43,035 nt of DNA from DATMNR01 sp963702765 (GTDB lineage Bacteria > Chloroflexota > Ktedonobacteria > Ktedonobacterales > Ktedonobacteraceae), in assembly GCA_963702765.1 (NCBI GenBank), contig CAVPEB010000074.1, forward strand, positions 1 through 43,035. The letters are read 5' to 3'. How positions within the stretch are numbered: the first letter of the stretch is position 1; each line of letters starts with the position of its first letter. The notes under the pieces are model-generated. The model was not told where the DNA came from and ran no database searches. It saw only the letters and a list, made by a program, of their open reading frames with translations. Shown here piece after piece: positions 9,311 to 18,497 of this stretch. A program made the position numbers and the translations under genes.

Positions 9311-9319
9311 TGCTATAAT
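9311..9319 (+). promoter_or_regulatory. Extended -10 promoter of ATPase gene, copy 1
   Basis: TGC-TATAAT is a perfect extended -10. It has no clear -35. It would start transcription near 9326, which argues that translation begins downstream (ATG 9368) rather than at the upstream in-frame ATG at 9233. Confidence 0.6.
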
Positions 9320-9367
9320 AGAGGAAAGGCATCGTTTTACGATGGTCCTGGTAACCTGAACGTGAAA

Positions 9368-10369
9368 ATGAGAAAATATACGTTGATGAACGACAACTCA
9401 GAGCCGCCAGAGGATGATAAACAAGCACCGGCTTCTCAGGCTGGCTCTTCTGATACAGAACCTGATGGTGTCAATCAACAGTCGACCGGAACAGATCAAA
9501 CTGTTGGCAATCAAAGTACGTCTTCTATGCAGGACGTGGAAACTGTACCACATAAGGCTGTGACAAGGCCAGAAGACGCGAATACTACTATAACTTCCAC
9601 GCCGATTGTCGATGTTCGTAATTTGACGAAGACGTACATAATAGGTCGGACGCGTATCCCTGCCCTTCAAGGTATTTCGCTCAGAGTGGACCAGGGAGAG
9701 TTTGTTGCCGTTATGGGACCCTCAGGCTCTGGGAAATCCACGTTCATGAATCTCGTCGGATGCCTTGATCGTCCCTCCAGTGGGGAGTACTGGCTGGCTG
9801 GAAAGCTTGTCAGCCGCTTGTCAAACGATGAGCTTGCCAATATACGAAATCGCCAGATTGGTTTTGTGTTTCAGGGTTTCAACTTGCTCAGCCGTTCGAA
9901 TGCGCTCAGTAACGTTATTCTCCCGATGGTCTACGCGGGAATTTCGAGGGAGGAGCGCGAGCGTCGTGGCCGCAGTGTTCTCAGGCTGGTTGGGCTTGGA
10001 GAGCGAATGAGTCACAAACCATCTGAACTCTCAGGTGGACAACAACAACGGGTCGCTATTGCGCGCGCATTGGTGAATGGGCCAGCATTGTTGTTAGCTG
10101 ACGAACCAACAGGCAACCTGGATAGCCGCACCAGTCTGGAGATCATGGCTGTGATGCAAGCGTTGAATGAGCAGGGATTAACGATTCTAATGGTAACCCA
10201 TGAACCAGATGTCGCAAAATTTGCAAAGCGCCAGGTTGCGTTCCGAGATGGACTTATTGTGCATGATGAGCCGAATCCCTCGCCTGAATCGGCCAAAGAA
10301 GAATGGACAAAGCTGATTCATAAGACAACTGCCGAGCACAAGGTCAAGGTGACGGAGGAAACCCATTGA
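9368..10369 (+). CDS. MacB-type ABC transporter ATPase, copy 1
   Basis: The ATPase that drives the adjacent permease. With the ATG at 9368 it has 333 residues: an acidic, Ser/Thr-rich low-complexity N-extension of about 75 residues, then a LolD/MacB-type ATPase domain with Walker A GPSGSGKST (about 117-125), signature LSGGQQQR, and Walker B LLLADEPTGNLD with the H-loop in MVTHE. A charged tail of about 40 residues follows. The start is uncertain: in-frame options are ATG 9233, GTG 9362, ATG 9368 and ATG 9386, none with a strong ribosome binding site. 9368 is chosen because it lies after the predicted transcription start. Its stop overlaps the TTG start of the permease (TTGA), implying coupled translation. 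Confidence 0.88.
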   Translation: MRKYTLMNDNSEPPEDDKQAPASQAGSSDTEPDGVNQQSTGTDQTVGNQSTSSMQDVETVPHKAVTRPEDANTTITSTPIVDVRNLTKTYIIGRTRIPALQGISLRVDQGEFVAVMGPSGSGKSTFMNLVGCLDRPSSGEYWLAGKLVSRLSNDELANIRNRQIGFVFQGFNLLSRSNALSNVILPMVYAGISREERERRGRSVLRLVGLGERMSHKPSELSGGQQQRVAIARALVNGPALLLADEPTGNLDSRTSLEIMAVMQALNEQGLTILMVTHEPDVAKFAKRQVAFRDGLIVHDEPNPSPESAKEEWTKLIHKTTAEHKVKVTEETH

Positions 10370-11693
10370 GCAGTTCCCTACAGAAGGATAAACCAGTTGT
10401 CTCCCCGGCAAAACCACAAACTCGCTCTTACTTTGCTGTAGATGCGACTCAAGATTTTCATACAAATGGTACTCATCGAGGCGTCATGGTCGGCGCTAAT
10501 TTTGCCATCGCGCTGGAATCTCTCTGGTCGAACAAATTGCGTTCGCTCTTGACAGGACTTGGCATATTCATCGGCGTGGCTGCAGTCATTGCCGCACTTA
10601 CCTTGACTCAGGGAGCTGGCCAATTTATCACCAGTAATATAGCAAGCTTAGGCACCAACGTTGTTACTATTATTCCTGGCGCTACAACTTCGAGAGGGAC
10701 TTTCGGTGGCGCTGGCACGACCCAATCCCTCACACCGCAGGATGCTATTGCCCTCGAAAAACTGCGACATGTCGCATCAGTCAGCCCTATCATCTCGGTG
10801 AGCTCACAGGTCGTGTTTGGCAAACAGAACTGGAATACTCGCGTCCAGGGTGTGAATACGGCGTTCCAGGATATCGAGGGATGGGAATGGCTGATGGAGT
10901 CTGGTTTAGTGAAGCTGATGTGAGTGGCGGGCAACCGGTTGCGATCCTGGGACAGACAGTGGCGCATAATCTCTTTGATGCTACGGGAACAGACCCTGTT
11001 GGTCAGACGATTCGCATTCGCGATCAAGAGTTTCGTGTCATCGGTGTGTTACAGGCAAAAGGTGGCGGCTTCAACGAGGATGACATCGTCTTTGTCCCAT
11101 TTAACACTGCGCTCACCCGCTTGAAGAACACGACCTTTGTCGATGAAATCCTGGTGCAGGTGGATAGCTCTGACAATCTGAATCAGGTGCAGCAAGATAT
11201 TAAAACGATCCTGGAACGGCGACACCAAATTCCAAGTGGAGGCCTTGACGACTTCACGGCCATCAGCTCCACGCAGCTCTTGCAGACGGCACAGCAGTTC
11301 ACACAAATTCTGACCTTCCTCCTGGTGGGCATTGCCGGCATTTCTCTCACAGTAGGCGGAATCGGCATCATGAATATCATGATCGTCTCGGTGACAGAAC
11401 GCACCCGTGAGATCGGTATCCGCATGTCTATTGGCGCGAGACGCAGGGATATCCGCAACCAATTTTTGATTGAAGCTCTCGTTCTGAGCCTTTTTGGAGG
11501 CGTGATCGGCATGCTTATTGGCTTCCTCCTGGGCTTGATGATCACAAGAGCCACAGGACTTCCCTTTGTCATAACTGCGGTTTCACTTCTTCTACCATTT
11601 ATCATCTGCTCAATCATCGGCGTAGCCTTTGGCCTCTACCCTGCTATACGCGCTTCAAGGCTTGACCCGATAGTAGCGCTGCGCACCGAGTAG
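10366..11693 (+). pseudogene. MacB-type permease, copy 1, frameshifted
   Basis: Start: TTG at 10366 with GGAGG 8 bases upstream, overlapping the ATPase stop. The gene matches the intact 442-residue permease of copy 2 almost base for base. At about 10887 the sequence reads gggaatggctgatgg where copy 2 has gggaattggcagatgg: one base lost and one substituted. The frame then ends at TGA 10921-10923 after 185 residues, losing most of the extracytoplasmic domain and all three C-terminal FtsX helices. The rest (to 11693, ending PIVALRTE) stays open in the other frame. It is either a real null allele covered by copy 2, or an assembly/consensus error in a repeat that is hard to assemble. A downstream fragment could in principle start at ATG 10881. 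Confidence 0.85.
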
Positions 11694-11873
11694 CTGTTCT
11701 TAATCTCCCCCAATTAGTGTACTACTTCATGAAGATTAGGTGATATGGATTATAGAATTGCTCTCCGTTCGTTGTTACAATTGTAGCAAGGAAGCAACCA
11801 TTTCAGGGGGAAGTGAGATTTTATTTAGAACCTCCTCCTTATTATGTACTAATACGCTCTAAGGAGAACGGCC

Positions 11874-13217
11874 ATGTCACAAATGTCCGGGCGTCACTGC
11901 CCAACATGCGGCATCTCGATCAGCGCTGACCAACGATTTTGCACGAACTGTGGAACAGTGCTTGAAGCGCAGGCACCACCACCCAGCCAGTATGGAGCAC
12001 CACCTCCATCTCAAAGTTACCCTTATCCACAGCAAACGCCTCCCTATGCGCAACAACCGCAACAGGTGCAACCGTATGCACAACAGCAGGTACCTTCATA
12101 TGCACAATCTCCTCAACAACAGGTACCACCCTATGGGCAACAGCAGCCCCAACAGCAAAGCCCGATCGCCGAAGCGTTTGGCGCTCTGGGCCTGCTATTT
12201 CTGTTGCGAGGCTTCGGCGGGCGCAGATATGCCGGATATCGACCACAACGCCAGCGCAGTAGCTGTTGTGGATGTCTCGTGCTACTTGTCGTCTTGTTCC
12301 TGTGTTTGGGGGTACCGTCCTTATATTATGCCAGCAAAAATTCTTTGAGCAGCTTCTCCAAAGGTTTGAATTACAGCAGTAGTGATACTAGTAGCAATAA
12401 CAGTAGTGATAGCAGCTCAATTACAACCCAACCTCCAATCACTACCGTACAGATCAATCAGACAGTGCCCTACGGTGGAGCGGATACCACCATCGTAAAC
12501 GTCCAGCAGTCAAAGGCATTTATGGATGACCTCAATGCAAGTACAACCGGTGTAGTTCGGCTGAATATAAAAGAAAGTAATTCGACTACAACCGGTACTG
12601 GCTATGTCTATAGTGATGATTTTCGCTTGATATTGCCAGATAAAACTAGCGTTGCTCCGACTGGTGAGGAACTAAGCGGTAGTCCTGATGCAGGGGTGAC
12701 ACGCACGAACTGGATAGATTTCCCTGTCCCAACCAATGTCCAGATCAGTCAGCTTACGCTACAGCTTGGCAAAGAAACTGAGGCTCAGGAATTGATTGCT
12801 TTGAATGGCAAGGCAAATGTGGCGCAATACCAGACGAAGACAACTCATCCCAACAATACAACAACACAATATGCTGGATTGACCTGGACAGTCACCGCAG
12901 TCACTGTCTCCCTGGATTATAAGGGTCAGCAAGCAGCGAAAGGTACGCAATTTGTGACTGTATCGTTGAAGGTGGATAATCCTTCATCTCAAGATTTTAG
13001 CGCATACTGGGGCGACTACTTCCGTTTGCAGTCAGGTAGCACCATAAGCCCACCTTCAACAGATACCAACTTCCCAACCTCCTTTGCGGCAGGTTCGACA
13101 GGAGGTACAGGTGATGTGGACTTTGTTATGCCAGCGGGTAGTACTACTTATACCTTGCTCTTCAAGAGTACCGCATCTTACCCAACGCCTTCATCGGTGA
13201 ATTTCCAGACAGCGTGA
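11874..13217 (+). CDS. Zinc-ribbon, Gln/Pro-rich single-pass membrane protein, copy 1
   Basis: A 447-residue protein. A zinc-ribbon of two CxxC pairs (Cys9, Cys12, Cys23, Cys26) is followed by about 65 residues rich in Pro, Gln and Tyr (QQQVPPYGQQ-like), a basic stretch ending in a CCGC cluster, and one membrane helix at about 134-152. A Ser/Asn/Thr-rich linker and an extracytoplasmic beta-rich part of about 250 residues follow. The last 120 residues (VTVSLKVDNPSSQDFSAYWGDYFRLQ) resemble DUF4352-like immunoglobulin-type domains. AAGGAG precedes the ATG by 8 bases. Function is not known. Its constant position after the exporter in both copies suggests a membrane partner or sensor for it. Only one residue differs between the copies (Glu/Lys in TGEELSG/TGEKLSG). 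Confidence 0.8.
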   Translation: MSQMSGRHCPTCGISISADQRFCTNCGTVLEAQAPPPSQYGAPPPSQSYPYPQQTPPYAQQPQQVQPYAQQQVPSYAQSPQQQVPPYGQQQPQQQSPIAEAFGALGLLFLLRGFGGRRYAGYRPQRQRSSCCGCLVLLVVLFLCLGVPSLYYASKNSLSSFSKGLNYSSSDTSSNNSSDSSSITTQPPITTVQINQTVPYGGADTTIVNVQQSKAFMDDLNASTTGVVRLNIKESNSTTTGTGYVYSDDFRLILPDKTSVAPTGEELSGSPDAGVTRTNWIDFPVPTNVQISQLTLQLGKETEAQELIALNGKANVAQYQTKTTHPNNTTTQYAGLTWTVTAVTVSLDYKGQQAAKGTQFVTVSLKVDNPSSQDFSAYWGDYFRLQSGSTISPPSTDTNFPTSFAAGSTGGTGDVDFVMPAGSTTYTLLFKSTASYPTPSSVNFQTA

Positions 13218-13246
13218 TTGCGTAAACGTGAGTTTTATACTCCTAA

Positions 13247-13280
13247 AGGATGCTAGAGCTGTGAAAGGCTCCGGCATCCT
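13247..13280 (+). terminator. Stem-loop after the zinc-ribbon gene, copy 1
   Basis: aggatgctagagct (13247-13260) pairs with aggctccggcatcct (to 13280), with two imperfect pairs, followed by ctcatttgtt. It lies 30 bases after the zinc-ribbon stop and 47 before the next start. The U-tract is weak. Confidence 0.5.
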
Positions 13281-13326
13281 CTCATTTGTTGTAAAATACC
13301 CATCAAAATCGAGTTGGAGTAAAACA

Positions 13327-14046
13327 ATGTCAAGACAGGTCGCAGCGAAACGCTTTGATAGGCCTCATAGCTTGCCCGGCAGCAGCTTTCGTGCAACGAA
13401 TCTCGATCTCGCGCTGGCTACTATCATTGCGCTTGGTTTGCCATTCGCTTGTCAATGGCTGTTCGATCATACCGGTGGAGCATTGGCCAGCTTGCTTTTG
13501 TACTATGGGGTGTGTTGCGTTGCTGTCGTGTGGTGGCGCAAAGGTACGCTGGATTACCGCTGGCCACGGCGTTGGCCATGGTTGCTCTTTGCACTGAGTT
13601 TGCTTGTGCCACTGGCCATCGCTGCCCTCAACTATGGTTCTCTGCCAGATTATCATGCACCACTGCTCGGTTTTGTGCTGACGATCCTCATCTGGGTTCC
13701 CCTGAATGCCGCGATGGAACAACTCTCCTGGTTCTACGTACTCGATGCCTGGCGCAATCGCTGGCAAAGTGGTGTACTGCGCTGGCTTGGTCTGATAGTT
13801 GGCATTGTGTTGTTGGTTGTACTGGTAACTCTTATCCACCTGCTATTCTGGGTGCATTTCTTACCAACATCAAAGCCTACACCTTATTCGTGGCTAAGCA
13901 TACCTCTCAATCTGTTGCTCACCGCATCCTATGCCGCATTGTACTACCGTTCAGGCTCGATGTTTCCAACCTTTTTTATCCATTTGCTGGCCGACCTGCA
14001 ACTCGTGCTGCTTGCCCATTATTCAATTTGGCCTTATCTGATCTAG
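13327..14046 (+). CDS. CPBP-like polytopic membrane protein, copy 1
   Basis: A 239-residue protein with about six to eight membrane helices. The layout and C-terminal motif FFIHLLADL resemble the CPBP/Abi family of intramembrane proteases. However, the canonical EExxxR motif is reduced to a single Glu in AAMEQLSWFYVLDAW, so catalysis is doubtful. CPBP proteins often accompany peptide/bacteriocin exporters or act in immunity to them, which would fit the upstream export genes; this is inference. The open frame reaches back to GTG 13228, but ATG 13327 with GGAG 8 bases upstream is preferred, since the longer form would run through the stem-loop. Copy 2 differs at four residues. It ends CTG ATC TAG, exactly where homology to copy 2 stops. 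Confidence 0.72.
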   Translation: MSRQVAAKRFDRPHSLPGSSFRATNLDLALATIIALGLPFACQWLFDHTGGALASLLLYYGVCCVAVVWWRKGTLDYRWPRRWPWLLFALSLLVPLAIAALNYGSLPDYHAPLLGFVLTILIWVPLNAAMEQLSWFYVLDAWRNRWQSGVLRWLGLIVGIVLLVVLVTLIHLLFWVHFLPTSKPTPYSWLSIPLNLLLTASYAALYYRSGSMFPTFFIHLLADLQLVLLAHYSIWPYLI

Positions 14047-14106
14047 ACAAGCTTCAAGTGTTAAAGAATAGTTCTTGATGCTTATACGGTCGCATATTGT
14101 CATCCT

Positions 14107-14160
14107 GAGCGTCAGCGAAGGATCTCGGTTCCTCGCATGTGAGATCCTTCGCTGACGCTC
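14107..14160. repeat. REP-like perfect hairpin at the duplication junction
   Basis: gagcgtcagcgaaggatctc (14107-14126) and its exact reverse complement (14141-14160) form a 20-bp perfect stem with a 14-base loop. The left arm is preceded by tgtcatcct, as in the common GTCATCCTGAGCG-type repeats. The right arm should continue into aggatgaca but instead runs directly into adaptor sequence at 14161. Confidence 0.85.
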
Positions 14161-14164
14161 GAGT

Positions 14165-15847
14165 GTGCAATCCGCGCAGACCGGGCTTACCAATGCCCAG
14201 ACGAGTCTGGCCACGACACAGACCCAATCGCAAGCCAGCATCACTGTCTCGCAGACGACGCTCAGCAATGACCAGACCAACCTGACCAATACCCAGGCAC
14301 AATCGTCGGCCAGTATCTCGTCCGCGCAGACGGCGCTGAGCAACGCTCAAACCACGCTGAGCCATACCCAATCGCAATCGTCGGCCAGCGTTTCCGCCGC
14401 GCAGACTGCGCTCAGCAACGCGCAAACCGCCCTGAGCCATACCCAGTCGGTATCGGCGGCTAGCGTCGCAGCCGCACAGACGACGCTGAACAACGCGCAA
14501 ACCGCCCTGACTAATGCTCAGAATGCGGAAGCGTCGGCTCTTATGGCGATGCAGACGGCTTGTGCTCCTCCAAATCAGACTTCTGCAAACTGTATGACAG
14601 CGACAACAGCGTATAACACAGCGGTGGCCAACGTGGCATCGGCGCAAGCCACGGTCAATAGTGACCAGAAGGCGCTTGCGACAGCGCAGGCGCAGGCCAA
14701 TGCCAATATCGCCACGGCGCAAGGCAATGTCAGTGCTGCCCAGAAGGCGCTTGCAACGGACCAGGCCAATGCAAGCGCCAGCAACGCGACGGCGCAAAAC
14801 GGAGTCAACACTGAACAAAAGGCACTTACATCGGCCCAGACGTCGGCTACCTCCAACAACGCCACGGCGCAGGCCAAAATCTCGAGCGACCAGGTGAATT
14901 TGACGTTAACACAGGCCCAGGCCAGCTCAAGCGATACCACTGCGCAGAACGCGGTCAACGCTGCGGCCAAATCGTTAGCTTCTGCCCAGGCAAGCGCCGA
15001 CGCGAGTAACACCAGCCTGCAAGGGATGGTCAACTCGGCCAACAGCACCTTACAAAGCGCGCTGGTGGGGCTTCAGACTGCCCAGCACAACCTGGCCAAC
15101 GCCACACTCCTGGCGCCACATGCAGGTATCGTTACCACCATCAATGGCACCGTGGGTGGAACACCTGGTGTTCCTTCCAGCTCCACGTCTTCTTCTTCGG
15201 CAACTGGTACTGGTACTGGTGGCGGAGGTGGTGGAGGTGGCACCTTCATTACAATTGCTGATACTTCAACATTGCAGGTCCTGGCCTCTGTAAACGAGTC
15301 CGATACCGCGAACTTGAAGGTTGGAGAACCCGCGCAGTTCACGGTCAGCGCCTATGGCAATCGCATCTTTACTGGAACCGTAAGTGCCATCTCGCCACTC
15401 GGGCAGACAGTCTCCAATGTGGTGACCTTTCCTGTGACCATCGATGTGAATAAGGATGACTTGCAGAACACGAACCTGTTACCTGGAATGACAGCGAGTG
15501 CCACTATCGTTGTGGTACAGCAACCTAACGTCACGCTTGTCCCTGTTAACGCTATCAATTTTGCGCGCACGGCGGTTGCTACAGTCAACGGCATCCCTGC
15601 GCTCATCACACCACAACAGGCAGTCTCTGCGCTTGCCCAGGCACGCCAGCAGCGCACTGATCTACTCAATCAGAATCCATCACTGGCACAGGACAACCCC
15701 ATTCCCGCATATGTGATTGAGCAACCAGATGCGACAACTTTTATAGCTGTTCCAGTTGTCTTAGGATTAACTGATGATACGTATTATGTAGTGCTGCAAG
15801 GCGTCTCGCCAGGCGACATTATCGTTGTCGGTGCGACGCGCGGCTAA
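14165..15847 (+). pseudogene. HlyD/MacA-like adaptor, copy 2, N-terminally truncated
   Basis: 560 codons stay open from a GTG at 14165, but there is no ribosome binding site and the first ~165 residues of copy 1 (membrane helix and first lipoyl half) are missing. What remains is the long coil, the second lipoyl half, the barrel and the C-terminal domain. Without an anchor or signal it should not reach the outside. The coil has one more 24-residue unit than copy 1 and a different central segment (ALMAMQTACAPPNQ versus a Pro-rich TPTPTPPATPPPT stretch). Reading frame and length are well preserved, so loss is recent, or the fragment is retained because it lies upstream of useful genes. Confidence 0.8.
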
Positions 15848-15933
15848 TGTACACGTTGCATGGCCTGGAGCACGCGTGTAGCGCGGGGGTGATGGCAAAA
15901 CCTCCCCTTCGCTATTCGCGCGTGTTCCTGACG

Positions 15934-15942
15934 TGCTATAAT
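15934..15942 (+). promoter_or_regulatory. Extended -10 promoter of ATPase gene, copy 2
   Basis: Same TGC-TATAAT as copy 1. Here it probably provides the only transcription of the intact ATPase/permease pair, because the copy-2 adaptor has lost its own promoter. Confidence 0.6.
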
Positions 15943-15990
15943 AGAGGAAAGGCATCGTTTTACGATGGTCCTGGTAACCTGAACGTGAAA

Positions 15991-16992
15991 ATGAGAAAAT
16001 ATACGTTGATGAACGACGACTCAGAGCCGCCAGAGGATGATAAACAAGCATCGGCTTCTCAGGCTGGCTCTTCTGATACAGAACCTGATGGTGTCAATCA
16101 ACAGTCGACCGGAACAGATCAAACTGTTGGCAATCAAAGTACGTCTTCTATGCAGGACGTGGAAACTGTACCACATAAGGCTGTGACAAGGCCAGAAGAC
16201 GCGAATACTACTATAACTTCCACGCCGATTGTCGATGTTCGTAATTTGACGAAGACGTACATCATAGGTCGGACGCGTATCCCTGCCCTTCAAGGTATTT
16301 CGCTCAGAGTGGACCAGGGAGAGTTTGTTGCCGTTATGGGACCCTCAGGCTCTGGGAAATCCACGTTCATGAATCTCGTCGGATGCCTTGATCGTCCCTC
16401 CAGTGGGGAGTACTGGCTGGCTGGAAAGCTTGTCAGCCGCTTGTCAAACGATGAGCTTGCCAATATACGAAATCGCCAGATAGGTTTTGTGTTTCAGGGT
16501 TTCAACTTGCTCAGCCGTTCGAATGCGCTCAGTAACGTTATTCTCCCGATGGTCTACGCGGGAATTTCGAGGGAGGAGCGCGAGCGTCGTGGCCGCAGTG
16601 TTCTCAGGCTGGTTGGGCTTGGAGAGCGAATGAGTCACAAACCATCTGAACTCTCAGGTGGACAACAACAACGGGTCGCTATTGCACGTGCATTGGTGAA
16701 TGGGCCAGCATTGTTGTTAGCTGACGAACCAACGGGCAACCTGGATAGCCGCACCAGTCTGGAGATCATGGCTGTGATGCAAGCGTTGAATGAGCAGGGA
16801 TTAACGATTTTAATGGTAACCCATGAACCAGATGTCGCAAAATTCGCAAAGCGCCAGGTTGCGTTCCGAGATGGACTTATTGTGCATGATGAGCCGAATC
16901 CCTCGCCTGAATCGGCCAAAGAAGAATGGACAAAGCTGATTCATAAGACAACTGCCGAGCACAAGGTCAAGGTGACGGAGGAAACCCATTGA
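15991..16992 (+). CDS. MacB-type ABC transporter ATPase, copy 2
   Basis: It differs from copy 1 at only two visible residues, both in the N-terminal low-complexity extension (Asn to Asp, Pro to Ser). All nucleotide-binding motifs are present (GPSGSGKST, LSGGQQQR, LLLADEPTGNLD). The start at 15991 is chosen by analogy with copy 1. The stop overlaps the permease TTG start (TTGA). Paired with an intact permease, so this is the functional ATPase-permease unit. Confidence 0.88.
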   Translation: MRKYTLMNDDSEPPEDDKQASASQAGSSDTEPDGVNQQSTGTDQTVGNQSTSSMQDVETVPHKAVTRPEDANTTITSTPIVDVRNLTKTYIIGRTRIPALQGISLRVDQGEFVAVMGPSGSGKSTFMNLVGCLDRPSSGEYWLAGKLVSRLSNDELANIRNRQIGFVFQGFNLLSRSNALSNVILPMVYAGISREERERRGRSVLRLVGLGERMSHKPSELSGGQQQRVAIARALVNGPALLLADEPTGNLDSRTSLEIMAVMQALNEQGLTILMVTHEPDVAKFAKRQVAFRDGLIVHDEPNPSPESAKEEWTKLIHKTTAEHKVKVTEETH

Positions 16993-18317
16993 GCAGTTCC
17001 CTACAGAAGGATAAACCAGTTGTCTCCCCGGCAAAACCACAAACTCGCTCTTACTTTGCTGTAGATGCGACTCAAGATTTTCATACAAATGGTACTCATC
17101 GAGGCGTCATGGTCGGCGCTAATTTTGCCATCGCGCTGGAATCTCTCTGGTCGAACAAATTGCGTTCGCTCTTGACAGGACTTGGCATATTCATCGGCGT
17201 GGCTGCAGTCATTGCCGCACTTACCTTGACTCAGGGAGCTGGCCAATTTATCACCAGTAATATAGCAAGCTTAGGCACCAACGTTGTTACTATTATTCCT
17301 GGCGCTACAACTTCGAGAGGGACTTTCGGTGGCGCTGGCACGACCCAATCCCTCACACCGCAGGATGCTATTGCCCTCGAAAAACTGCGACATGTCGCAT
17401 CAGTCAGCCCTATCATCTCGGTGAGCTCACAGGTCGTGTTTGGCAAACAGAACTGGAATACTCGCGTCCAGGGTGTGAATACGGCGTTCCAGGATATCGA
17501 GGGATGGGAATTGGCAGATGGAGTCTGGTTTAGTGAAGCTGATGTGAGTGGCGGGCAACCGGTTGCGATCCTGGGACAGACAGTGGCGCATAATCTCTTT
17601 GATGCTACGGGAACAGACCCTGTTGGTCAGACGATTCGCATTCGCGATCAAGAGTTTCGTGTCATCGGTGTGTTACAGGCAAAAGGTGGCGGCTTCAACG
17701 AGGATGACATCGTCTTTGTCCCATTTAACACTGCGCTCACCCGCTTGAAGAACACGACCTTTGTCGATGAAATCCTGGTTCAGGTGGATAGCTCTGACAA
17801 TCTGAATCAGGTGCAGCAAGATATTAAAACGATCCTGGAACGGCGACACCAGATTCCAAGTGGAGGCCTTGACGACTTCACGGCCATCAGCTCCACGCAG
17901 CTCTTGCAGACGGCACAGCAGTTCACACAAATTCTGACCTTCCTCCTGGTGGGCATTGCCGGCATTTCTCTCACAGTAGGCGGAATCGGCATCATGAATA
18001 TCATGATCGTCTCGGTGACAGAACGCACCCGTGAGATCGGTATTCGCATGTCTATTGGCGCGAGACGCAGGGATATCCGCAACCAATTTTTGATTGAAGC
18101 TCTCGTTCTAAGCCTTTTTGGAGGCGTGATCGGCATGCTTATTGGCTTCCTCCTGGGCTTGATGATCACAAGAGCCACAGGACTTCCCTTTGTCATAACT
18201 GCGGTTTCACTTCTTCTACCATTTATCATCTGCTCAATCATCGGCGTAGCCTTTGGCCTCTACCCTGCTATACGCGCTTCAAGGCTTGACCCGATAGTAG
18301 CGCTGCGCACCGAGTAG
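16989..18317 (+). CDS. MacB-type ABC transporter permease, copy 2 (intact)
   Basis: A 442-residue MacB-type permease: cytoplasmic leader of about 45 residues, first helix (SLLTGLGIFIGVAAVIAAL), extracytoplasmic core domain, and three C-terminal FtsX helices with GGIGIMNIMIVSVTERTREIG. TTG start at 16989 with GGAGG 8 bases upstream, overlapping the ATPase stop by four bases. It lacks the Gly-rich insert of the permease at 4827. This is the undamaged counterpart of the frameshifted gene at 10366; its natural adaptor partner is the copy-1 adaptor at 7142. Confidence 0.9.
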   Translation: MSSSLQKDKPVVSPAKPQTRSYFAVDATQDFHTNGTHRGVMVGANFAIALESLWSNKLRSLLTGLGIFIGVAAVIAALTLTQGAGQFITSNIASLGTNVVTIIPGATTSRGTFGGAGTTQSLTPQDAIALEKLRHVASVSPIISVSSQVVFGKQNWNTRVQGVNTAFQDIEGWELADGVWFSEADVSGGQPVAILGQTVAHNLFDATGTDPVGQTIRIRDQEFRVIGVLQAKGGGFNEDDIVFVPFNTALTRLKNTTFVDEILVQVDSSDNLNQVQQDIKTILERRHQIPSGGLDDFTAISSTQLLQTAQQFTQILTFLLVGIAGISLTVGGIGIMNIMIVSVTERTREIGIRMSIGARRRDIRNQFLIEALVLSLFGGVIGMLIGFLLGLMITRATGLPFVITAVSLLLPFIICSIIGVAFGLYPAIRASRLDPIVALRTE

Positions 18318-18497
18318 CTGTTCTTAATCTCCCCCAATTAGTGTTCTACTTCATGAAGATTTGGTGATATGGATTATAGAATCGCTCTCCGTTCGTTGTT
18401 ACAATTGTAGCAAGGAAGCAACCATTTCAGGGGGAAGTGAGATTTTATTTAGAACCTCCTCCTTATTATGTACTAATACGCTCTAAGGAGAACGGCC

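Larger units (their letters stand above)
7639..14042 (+). repeat. Tandem duplication, copy 1 (~6.4 kb)
   Basis: This segment matches 14161-20666. It begins inside the adaptor gene (cgagtgtgcaatccgcgcag at 7638) and ends at the last codon of the CPBP-like gene. From about 9110 onward the copies differ only at scattered single bases, with a constant offset of 6623-6624. Within the adaptor coiled coil they differ more and by 102 bases in length. Confidence 0.93.

Noticed and set aside
13228..13326. N-terminal extension of the CPBP-like proteins from GTG 13228 (and 19852)
   Set aside because: It would translate a stem-loop and has no ribosome binding site, while ATG 13327 (19951) has GGAG at good spacing.
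14054..14818. Long antisense frames over the adaptor coil (254 and 157 codons)
   Set aside because: Biased Ala/Thr/Gln codons on the coding strand leave reverse frames open; the products are low-complexity and Cys/Arg-rich, with no start signal.
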